Positions 7,406 through 14,590 of a stretch of DNA of 29,126 nucleotides are shown piece by piece. A program made the position numbers and the translations under genes. Each line of letters begins with the position of its first letter. The first letter of the stretch is position 1. The DNA is from CAYUEQ01 sp964443805. GTDB taxonomy: Bacteria; Bacillota_I; Bacilli_A; RF39; UBA660. The stretch spans positions 1 to 29,126 of the forward strand of contig CAYUEQ010000006.1 of NCBI GenBank assembly GCA_964443805.1. Reading direction: 5' to 3'. The notes beneath the pieces were generated by a model. That model was not told the origin of the DNA, made no database searches, and saw only the letters and a list, made by a program, of their open reading frames with translations.

Positions 7406-7750
7406 ATGGACTATAAACCTTTTGAAGATTTTATGAATCAAGACTTCAAGTCGTTTTCTGATAGTCTTTTCTCCTTAAACGCCTATGAATTTTCTTTAAT
7501 AGCAACGATAATCGGATTTGCTATCTCACCTACTTTAACAATTAATCAACAAAATTCATTAGGAAACTTTTTAGAATTATTAGGACAAGTTATTTTAACT
7601 ATAAATGCTCAAAATACTACTTTACACAACAAAAGAGTTCAGGATTCAAGTATTAAACCTTTTCTAGAATCAAACAATTTAGAAGAAGAATTATTAAACA
7701 TAAAAAAAGAAGTTATACAAATGAGAAAAGATTTTCTCGGCAATGATTAG
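7406..7750 (+). CDS. Small unknown protein with hydrophobic core and C-terminal helix
   Basis: A 114-residue protein I cannot name. The middle (YEFSLIATIIGFAISPTL and a second stretch near LGNFLELLGQVILTI) is hydrophobic with an NQQNSLGNF motif between. The C-terminus (EEELLNIKKEVIQMRKDF) looks like a coiled coil. There is no signal peptide. AGAGGA precedes ATG 7406 by 9 nt. It starts 46 nt after the YolD gene with no clear promoter between, so it may be the third gene of the SOS operon. Its 3' end forms the left arm of the terminator that follows. Gut Bacillota carry similar short proteins as far as I recall, without assigned function. Confidence 0.75.
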   Translation: MDYKPFEDFMNQDFKSFSDSLFSLNAYEFSLIATIIGFAISPTLTINQQNSLGNFLELLGQVILTINAQNTTLHNKRVQDSSIKPFLESNNLEEELLNIKKEVIQMRKDFLGND

Positions 7751-7767
7751 TATAACTTCTTTTTTTT
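7704..7767. terminator. Nested, bidirectional terminator
   Basis: AAAAAGAAGTTATAC (7704-7718) pairs with GTATAACTTCTTTTT (7750-7764) around a 31-nt loop. That loop holds a second perfect hairpin, GAGAAAA-GA-TTTTCTC (7723-7738). T tracts follow on both strands, so it can end both the plus-strand SOS cassette and the minus-strand gene at 7766-8455. The left arm is coding sequence. Confidence 0.85.
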
Positions 7768-8455
7768 AATTACATTTTATATCTTTGTCATGTGAATAAG
7801 TATTTCTAATTTCTTCTTTTGTTTTTGGTAAATCTTTTTTGCTTGTTGAATATATCTTTTTAATATCATCATCTGACATTTTAGTTATATTACAAACTTT
7901 GGTTAAAGAATATCTTTTTTCATCTACTTGTGTAAATACACTTCCACAACCATTTGTTTCATTAAATTTAATAATTTCTTTTTCATAACTTGTTTCATCA
8001 TCAACATAATCTACAGGTATTAATAAATTAGTGCTCATACTAATTAATTTATTATCATAAAAGGTATAATCAAAATAATGGGCATCATTTTCGGCAAATT
8101 CTTTGGTGCAAGTTAGACTGGTCCTACAATTTTTTTCTTTTTTATTACCTAATAGAAAATCATAATTTTTTCCTTCAGTATCGCAAGTAGAAACATTATA
8201 AAACAACCCATAATAAACTATACCTTCTGGGTAAGTATGTGAAACATCTTCAACAAGTCCTGCTATTTGAACATCAAAATTAGAAACATTTAGAGTTCTA
8301 AAAGTAAAAATTGGTTTTTTTCCGTTTTTTGCTCTAAGATAATCAATAGCTCCAAATAGACTAGCTAATGATAAACAAGATACTAAAACCAAGATGAATA
8401 TTTTAATACTTTTTTTTCTAAATGACTTCATTTTTTCTTCAACAATTTTTTCCAT
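7766..8455 (-). CDS. Unknown membrane-anchored extracellular protein
   Basis: A 229-residue protein. A basic N-terminus (MKSFRKKSIK) is followed by one membrane segment at about 17-37 (IFILVLVSCLSLASLFGAI) and an outward-facing domain. That domain contains several Cys (in STCDTEG, NCRTSLTCT, NGCGS, KVCN and the C-terminal KCN), which could form disulfides. The motif RAKNGKKPIFTFRTLNVSNF and a later YYGLFYNV recur in uncharacterised proteins of low-GC gut Bacillota in my memory, without known function. ATG 8455 follows AAAGGTG by 8 nt. It lies 58 nt downstream of the radical SAM gene with a possible own -10, so membership of that operon is open. Confidence 0.7.
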   Translation of the reverse strand: MEKIVEEKMKSFRKKSIKIFILVLVSCLSLASLFGAIDYLRAKNGKKPIFTFRTLNVSNFDVQIAGLVEDVSHTYPEGIVYYGLFYNVSTCDTEGKNYDFLLGNKKEKNCRTSLTCTKEFAENDAHYFDYTFYDNKLISMSTNLLIPVDYVDDETSYEKEIIKFNETNGCGSVFTQVDEKRYSLTKVCNITKMSDDDIKKIYSTSKKDLPKTKEEIRNTYSHDKDIKCN

Positions 8456-8479
8456 AATTTAAACACCTTTATTATTTTA

Positions 8480-8488
8480 ATAATACCA
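8480..8488 (-). promoter_or_regulatory. Possible extended -10 before the anchored unknown gene
   Basis: TG-G-TATTAT on the minus strand (8488-8480) lies 25 nt before ATG 8455, without a recognisable -35. No terminator separates it from the upstream radical SAM gene. Confidence 0.35.
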
Positions 8489-8513
8489 CAATTATTTAAA
8501 TAAGAGATAATTT

Positions 8514-9509
8514 CTAATATTCACTTATATTACATCCATTATCTTTGTGATTTAAATCATTAAATTTAGCATAGGTTAAACATTTTAAACCACCTTTACA
8601 TAATTCACTATGTTCACATTGACTACATTCATCAGGAATTTTATTTTTTCTTAATTCTTTTAAAACATCATTTTTCTTATACAATTGCAACATATTTTCT
8701 TTTAATAAATTACCAACTACAATAGGCATTCTTCTGCATGGCACTAAATCCCCGTTTTCCATTACTGTAAGCAATGTATCGCCTGCCGTACATGAATAAG
8801 GAAAATCGTTAGTCATTTGAAATTGTAATGCTCTATACATTGATATTGTTGTATAACATTTCTTTTTATTTTTTAATTTCATTCTTTCTTTTTGCATTAA
8901 TTCTAAAAACTCTTTAGTTTCATCAGCATTTAAAGTATCAATTATTTTATCATCACCAATTGGGATATATCTATCAGACCAAACATTATTAACTTTATGT
9001 TTTAAAGCATACTTAACAACTTTTGGAAACTCTTTATAATTTTGTCTGTTAGCAGTAAAGGATATAGAAACAAAAATATTATATTTTTTTAAATGTTTAA
9101 TTCCTTCTGCTATTTTTTTATATGTGTTTTTTCCACGAATATAATCATTTGTCTTTTTGCCACCTTCTAAACTAACTTGAACATATTCTGGTTTATATTT
9201 AGCTATATTTCTTGCTATTTCATCATTTATTAATGTTCCATTGGTTAAAATCGAGAAAGAATATAGGTTTTCATCTTTTTTAAATTGTTTTAATATGTCA
9301 AAAAAGAAAGGACAAACAAGTGGTTCTCCACCTGTTAAATTAATATGTCCTTTCATTTTAAATGTTTTTAATAGTTCTTTATACTGATTCAATATATCTA
9401 ATAATTCTTTAAACTTTAATTGCACTGGTTGATGGTTTTCTTGATAACAATGTTTACACTTTAAATTACAAAACTCTGTTATATGCCATTGTAAGATGAA
9501 TTTTTTCAC
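8514..9509 (-). CDS. Radical SAM/SPASM peptide-modifying-type enzyme
   Basis: A 331-residue cytosolic enzyme. The AdoMet cluster motif CNLKCKHC (Cys14, 18, 21) and TGGEP (59-63) mark the radical SAM barrel. The C-terminal SPASM region holds seven Cys: Cys240 and Cys258 fit CX12GX4C, then Cys295, 298, 304, 310 and 326, enough for two auxiliary [4Fe-4S] clusters. SPASM enzymes such as PqqE, AlbA, SCIFF maturases and AnSME modify peptides or proteins. I chose GTG 9509: it overlaps the upstream stop by 4 nt (GTGA) and has GGTGGGG just before it. The longer reading from 9572 adds only an out-of-frame translation of the neighbour's Cys-Gly tail. The coupled partner ends in a Cys/Gly tail, the likely substrate by inference. 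Redox-partner or anaerobic sulfatase roles are less likely; no sulfatase is nearby. Confidence 0.88.
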   Translation of the reverse strand: MKKFILQWHITEFCNLKCKHCYQENHQPVQLKFKELLDILNQYKELLKTFKMKGHINLTGGEPLVCPFFFDILKQFKKDENLYSFSILTNGTLINDEIARNIAKYKPEYVQVSLEGGKKTNDYIRGKNTYKKIAEGIKHLKKYNIFVSISFTANRQNYKEFPKVVKYALKHKVNNVWSDRYIPIGDDKIIDTLNADETKEFLELMQKERMKLKNKKKCYTTISMYRALQFQMTNDFPYSCTAGDTLLTVMENGDLVPCRRMPIVVGNLLKENMLQLYKKNDVLKELRKNKIPDECSQCEHSELCKGGLKCLTYAKFNDLNHKDNGCNISEY

Positions 9510-11647
9510 CACGCCCCACCGCCACCACAAGATGAGCAACCCCCACCGCAAGATGAGCAACCTCCACCACAAGATGAAGAACTACCACTTGATGAAGTTG
9601 GTGCTGGATAGTATACATTATTATAAATAAAAGAAATATTATCGTAATTATAAGTTCCCATATCTATTTCCGGCATTTTTATATTCTCAAACTTTTCAAT
9701 CCACTTCCTAGATACATTTAAAACATAAGTATAAGGTAAAATGTTATAAAAATAATTTGGGTTTTCTGCAACAAGTTCCTCTAATTTTGGTTTTTCAACT
9801 TTTATTAAAAAGTCTCTAAAACCATTTATTTTAGCACTTATTTCTTCACCATATTCAGTTTTTCTTTTCATAATTATTGTAAAAAATAAATTAACGAATA
9901 TACATAAGAAAGATAAAATATATATTAAGCTCCAAGATGGATCTAAATCCTTTATTATTGAATAAGATAGAAAAAATAAAACTGTAACAACAATAGTAAC
10001 AAATATTGACCATCCCATTTTTGAAGACGATTTACTATCGATAATAACATTCTTAAGTTTCTTTTTTAACCCAGAATCAATATCTTCAAATGCTTTATAA
10101 AATGTTTTATGTTCACTTAAAATTATTGTGTCATCATTTTTAAAAAGCCTTGAATACACAATTGTTTCAAATGATGATAATGGTTCTAGTTTGGAAACAT
10201 CTTTATTATATCTTTCTAAATCATTCTCATAATACTTTAGGTTTTCATCATATTCAATTTTTTGATTTTCAAAACCTTTCATGCGACTTTCTTCATTATC
10301 ACTTAGTATTTCTATGTAACCATTTTCAACTAATTTGTCTTTAACTTTTAAAAAGTTATCGAAATTAGCAGTTAGTTTTTTTACATTATCTTTTTTAAAT
10401 AAATATGTCATCATAGTTTTTTCATCTTTAGAAAGACTACTATCTGATTCTCTTAATTTTCTTACATTCATTTGTCTTTTACCTACCAAATCATCAATTG
10501 ACTTTGGTTTATTAGGTTTGGATATTAGATTAGTAATTTGAATATTTCTGTTTTTATCTTTTAAATCATTAATTTTTATATATCCTTTACTAGCTAAACT
10601 AATAATTAAAGAAATCGTTAGTTTTTTACTAGATTGTTTACTGTAAATATATCCAATTTCTGCAGAACTGTAATTTTCAGGAGGATAAAATTCTACTGTC
10701 TTTGATTTTTTGGCATAATTCTTTCCATATTTGTACCACCTAATTATTGTTAGAGCAGTTATAACAAATATTAGTATTGCAATAGCAAATGATCCAAAAC
10801 CATAATTCCAGCTGCCGCCTACAAAATAATCTTCCGGCAGTTCAATGTGAACAGACAGTGATTTTCTTAGGCTGTTTTCAAGATAATGTGGAAAATAACA
10901 TTCCCCATCGACTACGCGGATTTTATCAGAACAATATTCTTCTTTATCAGAAAAACGATATTCTTCAGCATTAAATGTTGCATATATAGTGTTTCCTACA
11001 ATTTTATAATCTACAAATTTAGTTACATCCTCAGTTCTATATTTATCTGCAAAGAAATTAATATTATATCCTTCAATGCTTTTGGGCATATTTATTTGAA
11101 GAGTAGGATTTTTAATCTCCGTTCCCCAATAATCACCATAAGCATGGAAAATAAACTCATCAAAATCCTTAAATGGGTCTTTTCCCATATCATAAATATA
11201 GTTTATTGTGTATAACTTTTCTCCAAGAGGTAAACGTTCATCAGCATCCCCTATTTTAATTCTTTGTTTTTTCTTTATAGTATCAACTACATATGGTTCA
11301 TCGACTGCAACTAGATTTGAAACAACAGACTTTCTCTTAATAGTTTTATTATCTTTTCCTGTATATTCTAGCCATTCGGGTGTGAATTTATAAATACCAT
11401 GTAAATTATTTCTATTAAAATCTACTTTTATATTTTCGGTTACATGAACTTTGTTATCTTCTTTAACATCTAAAATAATATTATACGATGAAATATTAAA
11501 TCCATTTGCTAAATTAGACGGCTCTTCATCAAATGAAAAAAGAAAAGACACTAGTCCTCCTAATATCATAATTAAAAGAAAAATAAGCCATCCCCATAAA
11601 AAAATCTTTTGAAGCACACTTCTACATCCTCTTGCTTTATTAAACAT
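9506..11647 (-). CDS. DUF2207 (YciQ-type) membrane protein with Cys-Gly-Ser tail
   Basis: About 713 residues. TM1 at about 14-37 leads to an extracellular DUF2207 domain (YNIILDVKEDNKVHVTENI, then HGIYKFTPEW). TM2 is at about 285-304. A cytoplasmic part follows with the family motif FYPPENYSSAEIGYI and a SLASKGYIKI helix. Two further TMs lie at about 544-593. The cytoplasmic C-terminus ends in a Ser-rich stretch, two CGGGCSS heptads and CGGGGAW, giving Cys693, 697, 700, 704 and 707. YciQ/DUF2207 proteins often end in Gly/Ser-rich tails; the regular Cys are the unusual part. ATG 11647 has TAGGTG 6 nt upstream; a GTG at 11656 directly abuts the lemA stop. The stop overlaps the radical SAM start. 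LemA upstream is a common neighbour of this family. Confidence 0.88.
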   Translation of the reverse strand: MFNKARGCRSVLQKIFLWGWLIFLLIMILGGLVSFLFSFDEEPSNLANGFNISSYNIILDVKEDNKVHVTENIKVDFNRNNLHGIYKFTPEWLEYTGKDNKTIKRKSVVSNLVAVDEPYVVDTIKKKQRIKIGDADERLPLGEKLYTINYIYDMGKDPFKDFDEFIFHAYGDYWGTEIKNPTLQINMPKSIEGYNINFFADKYRTEDVTKFVDYKIVGNTIYATFNAEEYRFSDKEEYCSDKIRVVDGECYFPHYLENSLRKSLSVHIELPEDYFVGGSWNYGFGSFAIAILIFVITALTIIRWYKYGKNYAKKSKTVEFYPPENYSSAEIGYIYSKQSSKKLTISLIISLASKGYIKINDLKDKNRNIQITNLISKPNKPKSIDDLVGKRQMNVRKLRESDSSLSKDEKTMMTYLFKKDNVKKLTANFDNFLKVKDKLVENGYIEILSDNEESRMKGFENQKIEYDENLKYYENDLERYNKDVSKLEPLSSFETIVYSRLFKNDDTIILSEHKTFYKAFEDIDSGLKKKLKNVIIDSKSSSKMGWSIFVTIVVTVLFFLSYSIIKDLDPSWSLIYILSFLCIFVNLFFTIIMKRKTEYGEEISAKINGFRDFLIKVEKPKLEELVAENPNYFYNILPYTYVLNVSRKWIEKFENIKMPEIDMGTYNYDNISFIYNNVYYPAPTSSSGSSSSCGGGCSSCGGGCSSCGGGGAW
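9518..9571 (-). repeat. 21-bp tandem repeat encoding CGGGCSS heptads
   Basis: Two full 21-bp units (9571-9551, 9550-9530) and a partial third (9529-9518) encode Cys-Gly-Gly-Gly-Cys-Ser-Ser. Synonymous differences between copies (TGT/TGC, GGA/GGG/GGC) show the amino-acid pattern rather than the DNA is being kept. Confidence 0.9.
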
Positions 11648-11656
11648 TTCTAACAC

Positions 11657-12205
11657 CTACAATTCAACTTTTATATTTTCGCGTTCGTTTTTAACTGTTT
11701 CAAAAAAATCTTTACTTTTATAACCAAATAATTTTGCTATCAAATTACTTGGAAACATTTCAACTTTATTATTAAAATATTTAACATTAGCATTGTAAAA
11801 CTTTCTTGAATTAGCGATATCTTCTTCCACTTTAGAAAGTTCCTTACTTAAATTAACAAAGTTTTTATTTGCTTTTAAATCAGGGTAATTTTCAGCTAGC
11901 ATCATTACTTTTGAAATACCTGTTGCTAATTGTTCATTTGTTTTTAATTTTTCTTTATCAGTCATTTTATCATAAGTACCATTGCGAAGATTAACAATTT
12001 CTGATAATGTTTCTTTTTCATGTTTTGCAAACCCTTTAACTGTTTCAACAATATTCGGTATCAAGTCCCACCTTTTTTTCAAATAGACATCCATCGTTGA
12101 AAATGCTTCATTTACAGAGTTATTTAGTCTTATTAATTTGTTAAAAATTATTAATAGATAAATTAACAAAAATACACCAATTCCAAAAATTATATATTTT
12201 TCCAT
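11657..12205 (-). CDS. lemA: LemA family membrane protein
   Basis: A 182-residue protein. One N-terminal membrane helix (YIIFGIGVFLLIYLLIIF) is followed by the family signature NSVNEAFSTMDVYLKKRWDLIPNIV split over residues about 30-55 and a long helical bundle ending near FGYKSKDFF. LemA proteins have a periplasm- or outside-facing N-terminus and a helical cytoplasmic domain; their function is unknown. ATG 12205 is preceded by GAGGTG with 5 nt spacing, better than the upstream in-frame ATG at 12220, which overlaps its own ribosome site. TATAAT or TAAAAT boxes sit just upstream. The next gene follows within 9 nt, so LemA, the DUF2207 protein and the radical SAM enzyme form one operon. Confidence 0.9.
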   Translation of the reverse strand: MEKYIIFGIGVFLLIYLLIIFNKLIRLNNSVNEAFSTMDVYLKKRWDLIPNIVETVKGFAKHEKETLSEIVNLRNGTYDKMTDKEKLKTNEQLATGISKVMMLAENYPDLKANKNFVNLSKELSKVEEDIANSRKFYNANVKYFNNKVEMFPSNLIAKLFGYKSKDFFETVKNERENIKVEL

Positions 12206-12218
12206 TTTTACACCTCGC

Positions 12219-12233
12219 ATTATAATTTTAGCA
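12219..12233 (-). promoter_or_regulatory. Promoter region of the lemA operon
   Basis: On the minus strand TGCTAAAATTATAAT holds two overlapping -10 candidates: extended TG-C-TAAAAT and TATAAT (12224-12219). The upstream T tract belongs to the terminator of the preceding operon, so the -35 is poor. TATAAT is only a few bases from the ribosome site, so the TAAAAT box fits better. Confidence 0.45.
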
Positions 12234-12238
12234 TAAAT

Positions 12239-12267
12239 TAAAAAAAAAGTAACAAAATCATGTTACT
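12239..12267 (-). terminator. Terminator of the lipoprotein operon
   Basis: AGTAACA (12267-12261 on the minus strand) pairs with TGTTACT (12254-12248) around a 6-nt loop and is followed by nine T. It lies 15 nt after the lipoprotein stop codon and directly before the lemA promoter. Confidence 0.85.
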
Positions 12268-12281
12268 ATTCTTTGTTTATT

Positions 12282-12995
12282 TTAATAATTTTCTATTGCT
12301 CTATTAATTACAACTTTGATAGAATCATATTTAATCAGTAAATAATCATCTTTCTTTTCATCATAATAGTTAGGAATTTTAACATTGTCTGTTATACTAT
12401 CTGATACTTTATTTAATGGAATCTCTTTAACAGCAATTGGTTTGTTGTTTTTCATAAATACAACTACTGCATCAATTTCAGCTAAAGTTTTTCCTGAATT
12501 ATTTTTAAATGTAACATCAACTTTTTGATCATTCACTTTATGACTAGTTTCGATTTCATCATCGTATAATGGTTTTTCACCAACAATTTCTTGAAATTCT
12601 TGATCGATAACAATATTTAAATCAATCTTATCAGGCACATAACTTTCATAAGTGCTTTTGTCAGTAGGTAAATAAAAAGTTAATGCTGAATCTGATCCAC
12701 TTTTAAATCCTAAGAAACGATATACATCATCTGAATTAATTACATTTCCATCTTTATCATAGTAAATTAGTTCAACTTCATAAGACCCTATATTATATGA
12801 ATAATTATTTGTCATATAAAGAATCAATTCTGATTTATCATAGTTAATATAAGCATTTGCTTTGATATTTTCTTCAGAATTAATATTTATATTATATTTT
12901 TTACTATCATCTTTAGTACCACCTAAACTACACCCTGTTATAAATATTATTCCAATTAGTAAAACTGGAATAACCATCAAAACTCTTTTTTTCAT
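12282..12995 (-). CDS. Unknown lipoprotein with tandem FxLYD-like beta domains
   Basis: A 237-residue protein with a lipoprotein signal peptide: MKKR, a hydrophobic core, then lipobox ITGC with Cys22 as the lipidated residue. It would be anchored on the outer face of the membrane. The mature part seems to hold two related beta domains, one around SELILYMTNNYSYNI and LIYYDKDGNVI, the other around VDVTFKNNSGKTLAEI and VVFMKNNKPIAV. This pattern resembles FxLYD-type domains; the resemblance is by eye. GGAGGAAAA precedes ATG 12995. It is the last gene of a three-gene unit, 30 nt after the zinc-ribbon gene, and is followed by a strong terminator. Function unknown. Confidence 0.82.
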   Translation of the reverse strand: MKKRVLMVIPVLLIGIIFITGCSLGGTKDDSKKYNININSEENIKANAYINYDKSELILYMTNNYSYNIGSYEVELIYYDKDGNVINSDDVYRFLGFKSGSDSALTFYLPTDKSTYESYVPDKIDLNIVIDQEFQEIVGEKPLYDDEIETSHKVNDQKVDVTFKNNSGKTLAEIDAVVVFMKNNKPIAVKEIPLNKVSDSITDNVKIPNYYDEKKDDYLLIKYDSIKVVINRAIENY

Positions 12996-13025
12996 TTTTC
13001 CTCCATTTTTTTATTTTTTAAGAAC

Positions 13026-13475
13026 TTATAATAATATAATTATTAACATAATTATTGCAATTCCAAATAAAATGTAATTTAAAACTTCTCCTATTTTTGC
13101 TAATTTAGGATCTGCCATTTTACCTTTTTTTGCAAATTCTAATCCAGCTCCCGCTATTAATACCGCAATCCAAAATGACAATCCTGGCCAAAAATACAAT
13201 GCTATCCCAGCTGCTGGTGTAACAATTGATAAAATCGCCCATTTTTTCATATCAGGATTTAAACCTTGAGTTATTTCTTCTTGAGTTATACTATTTGGTT
13301 GATTATTTTGAATACTACCAAACTCTTGTTGAGTAACATTATTGTTTGACTGTGGTTGTATTTGCTCAGTTGGCTGTTGAGATTGTGGTGCATTAGTATT
13401 AGCAACTAAAGTTCCACAACTTGAACAAAACCTTTCATTTGGATTAGCTTCTGTCCCACATTTACTACAAAACAT
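13026..13475 (-). CDS. Zinc-ribbon membrane protein
   Basis: A 149-residue protein. The N-terminus is a zinc ribbon with MFCSKCG and RFCSSCG (Cys3, 6, 17, 20). A Gln/Asn/Pro-rich linker follows (about 25-70), then hydrophobic segments around LSIVTPAAGIALYFW, SFWIAVLIAGAGLEF and a C-terminal ILFGIAIIMLIIILL. The ribbon would face the cytosol. Such proteins are common in Bacillota as zinc_ribbon plus TM families without assigned function. AGAGG precedes ATG 13475. The gene lies 17 nt after the upstream membrane protein and 30 nt before the lipoprotein, so the three are probably one transcript. Confidence 0.82.
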   Translation of the reverse strand: MFCSKCGTEANPNERFCSSCGTLVANTNAPQSQQPTEQIQPQSNNNVTQQEFGSIQNNQPNSITQEEITQGLNPDMKKWAILSIVTPAAGIALYFWPGLSFWIAVLIAGAGLEFAKKGKMADPKLAKIGEVLNYILFGIAIIMLIIILL

Positions 13476-13492
13476 ATTTTTCCTCTCCCTTC

Positions 13493-14176
13493 TTAATTTT
13501 TCGGATAATTATATATTTGATTTTTTAATTCTTCAAAATAATTATAAGATTTTTCTATTGATAACTTTTTATTGTATTTCATTTTACCATTTTTAAGTAT
13601 TTGATAATCACAAACAATTTTAATTGAACGTTTATTTTCAGTATATGAATGAATTTTTTCAATTGCAAATACTTGACCTCCAGTAATATCTTTAGCTTGT
13701 TCAACCATTTGAGCCACTACCTCAGGATGACTCATAAATTTTGCTGCTCTATTCATAGCAGAAAATTGAGCATAGGCTCCTAAAGCTCCTCCTACAGTAC
13801 CACCTATATTTGAATTATTATCAAGTATTTTATCTACTAGTTTTCCTGCAGCAAGACCACCAAAATACAATCCATCACCATTATTAGTAGTCATAGCTTT
13901 ATATAATTTCCCGTTTGAATCAAGTGCGAATCCTGACATTCTTGTTCTTAATCTTGTTCCTAACATTAAACTAAAATAAATTAATAGTCCAATAAAGAAA
14001 GATATAACTATAATCCAAATCATAAATGATTCTGCTTCAATACTAGACATTACAATGCCAAAAACAAGGGGAACTATAATTAATGCTATTCCTGTTAACA
14101 CTACCTGTAATATAGGTAGTTTATTTCCATTTTTTTCTGCTTCTTCTTTTGAATAGCAAAAAACTCTAGTTATCAT
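13493..14176 (-). CDS. Unknown membrane protein
   Basis: About 227 residues with two membrane helices (LPILQVVLTGIALIIVPLVF and MIWIIVISFFIGLLIYFSLM). A Gly/Ala-rich region follows (GLYFGGLAAGKLVDKIL, GGTVGGALGAYAQFSAMNRA), then a C-terminal domain of about 80 residues with alternating beta-type sequence (IKIVCDYQILKNGKMKY). I do not recognise the family. I place the start at ATG 14176, which has GAGGAGGT 8 nt upstream; the frame stays open to 14227 but those codons lie upstream of the ribosome site and across the -10 box. It is the first gene of the unit with the zinc-ribbon and lipoprotein genes. Confidence 0.78.
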   Translation of the reverse strand: MITRVFCYSKEEAEKNGNKLPILQVVLTGIALIIVPLVFGIVMSSIEAESFMIWIIVISFFIGLLIYFSLMLGTRLRTRMSGFALDSNGKLYKAMTTNNGDGLYFGGLAAGKLVDKILDNNSNIGGTVGGALGAYAQFSAMNRAAKFMSHPEVVAQMVEQAKDITGGQVFAIEKIHSYTENKRSIKIVCDYQILKNGKMKYNKKLSIEKSYNYFEELKNQIYNYPKN

Positions 14177-14201
14177 TTTCAAATACCTCCTCACAAATAT
14201 A

Positions 14202-14207
14202 ATTATA
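14202..14207 (-). promoter_or_regulatory. -10 element of the three-gene membrane operon
   Basis: TATAAT on the minus strand (14207-14202), 26 nt before ATG 14176. No clear -35 at 16-18 nt. Confidence 0.45.
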
Positions 14208-14425
14208 ACAAATGTAGTTAAAAACAACTATTATTAACCCTTTGTTTACATTATCATTGTCAATATGATTTATACATTCTATAACAGTTTTTTCTTTTTA
14301 TGATTTATTTAAAAAAGATTTATTAATCTTTTAATTAGATATAAAGATTTTTTTGGTTTTAATTTCAAAAAAACTAGATAAATCTTGCATACTATTTTAA
14401 ACATCTATATTATATTTAGTTTAAC
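14208..14425. other. A/T-rich intergenic stretch without recognisable gene
   Basis: I see no ORF with a ribosome site. It contains an all-A/T-core hairpin AAAAGATT-TATT-AATCTTTT (14313-14332) with a T run on the minus side. A second imperfect T7/A7 inverted repeat lies at about 14351-14379. Both may merely help stop transcription from the tRNA side. Confidence 0.5.
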
Positions 14426-14453
14426 AAACAAAAAAGCCTTAAATAAAGGCTTT
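14426..14453 (-). terminator. Terminator of the tRNA-Gly gene
   Basis: AAAGCCTT (14453-14446 on the minus strand) pairs with AAGGCTTT (14440-14433) around a 5-nt loop and is followed by a T-rich tail (TTTTTTGTTT, counting the last stem T). It lies 10 nt downstream of the encoded CCA. Confidence 0.88.
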
Positions 14454-14463
14454 CATTAACAAT

Positions 14464-14538
14464 TGGAGCAAGTGAGGAGAATCGAACTCCCATCTCAACC
14501 TTGGCAAGGTCGCATATTAACCATTATACTACACCTGC
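14464..14538 (-). tRNA. tRNA-Gly (anticodon GCC), CCA encoded
   Basis: The minus strand folds as a full cloverleaf. The acceptor is GCAGGTG/CACTTGC with one G-U pair, the anticodon stem CGACC/GGTTG with loop TTGCCAA (anticodon GCC), and the T arm contains GTTCGATTC. The discriminator is T, followed by a genomic CCA (14466-14464). It reads GGC and GGU glycine codons. It has its own promoter and terminator. Confidence 0.96.
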
Positions 14539-14551
14539 ATTGCTATTTAAG

Positions 14552-14580
14552 ATTATACCATAATTATATTATAAACAAAA
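14552..14580 (-). promoter_or_regulatory. Promoter of tRNA-Gly
   Basis: Extended -10 TG-G-TATAAT (14560-14552 on the minus strand) with TTTTGT 17 nt upstream (14580-14575). It lies 13 nt before the mature 5' end of the tRNA and just after the asnB stop. Confidence 0.65.
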
Positions 14581-14590
14581 GAAAAGAATA

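Noticed and set aside
9510..9572. Longer radical SAM start giving a Trp/Leu-rich N-terminus
   Set aside because: These codons are an out-of-frame reading of the Cys-Gly tail repeats of the neighbouring gene. GTG 9509 with GGTGGGG upstream starts directly before the cluster-binding motif.
10150..11393. Several short plus-strand frames inside the DUF2207 gene
   Set aside because: They have no ribosome sites or family features and lie antisense to a well-supported gene.
14177..14227. N-terminal extension of the membrane protein at 13493
   Set aside because: The extra codons lie upstream of the perfect GAGGAGGT and across a TATAAT box. ATG 14176 is better.
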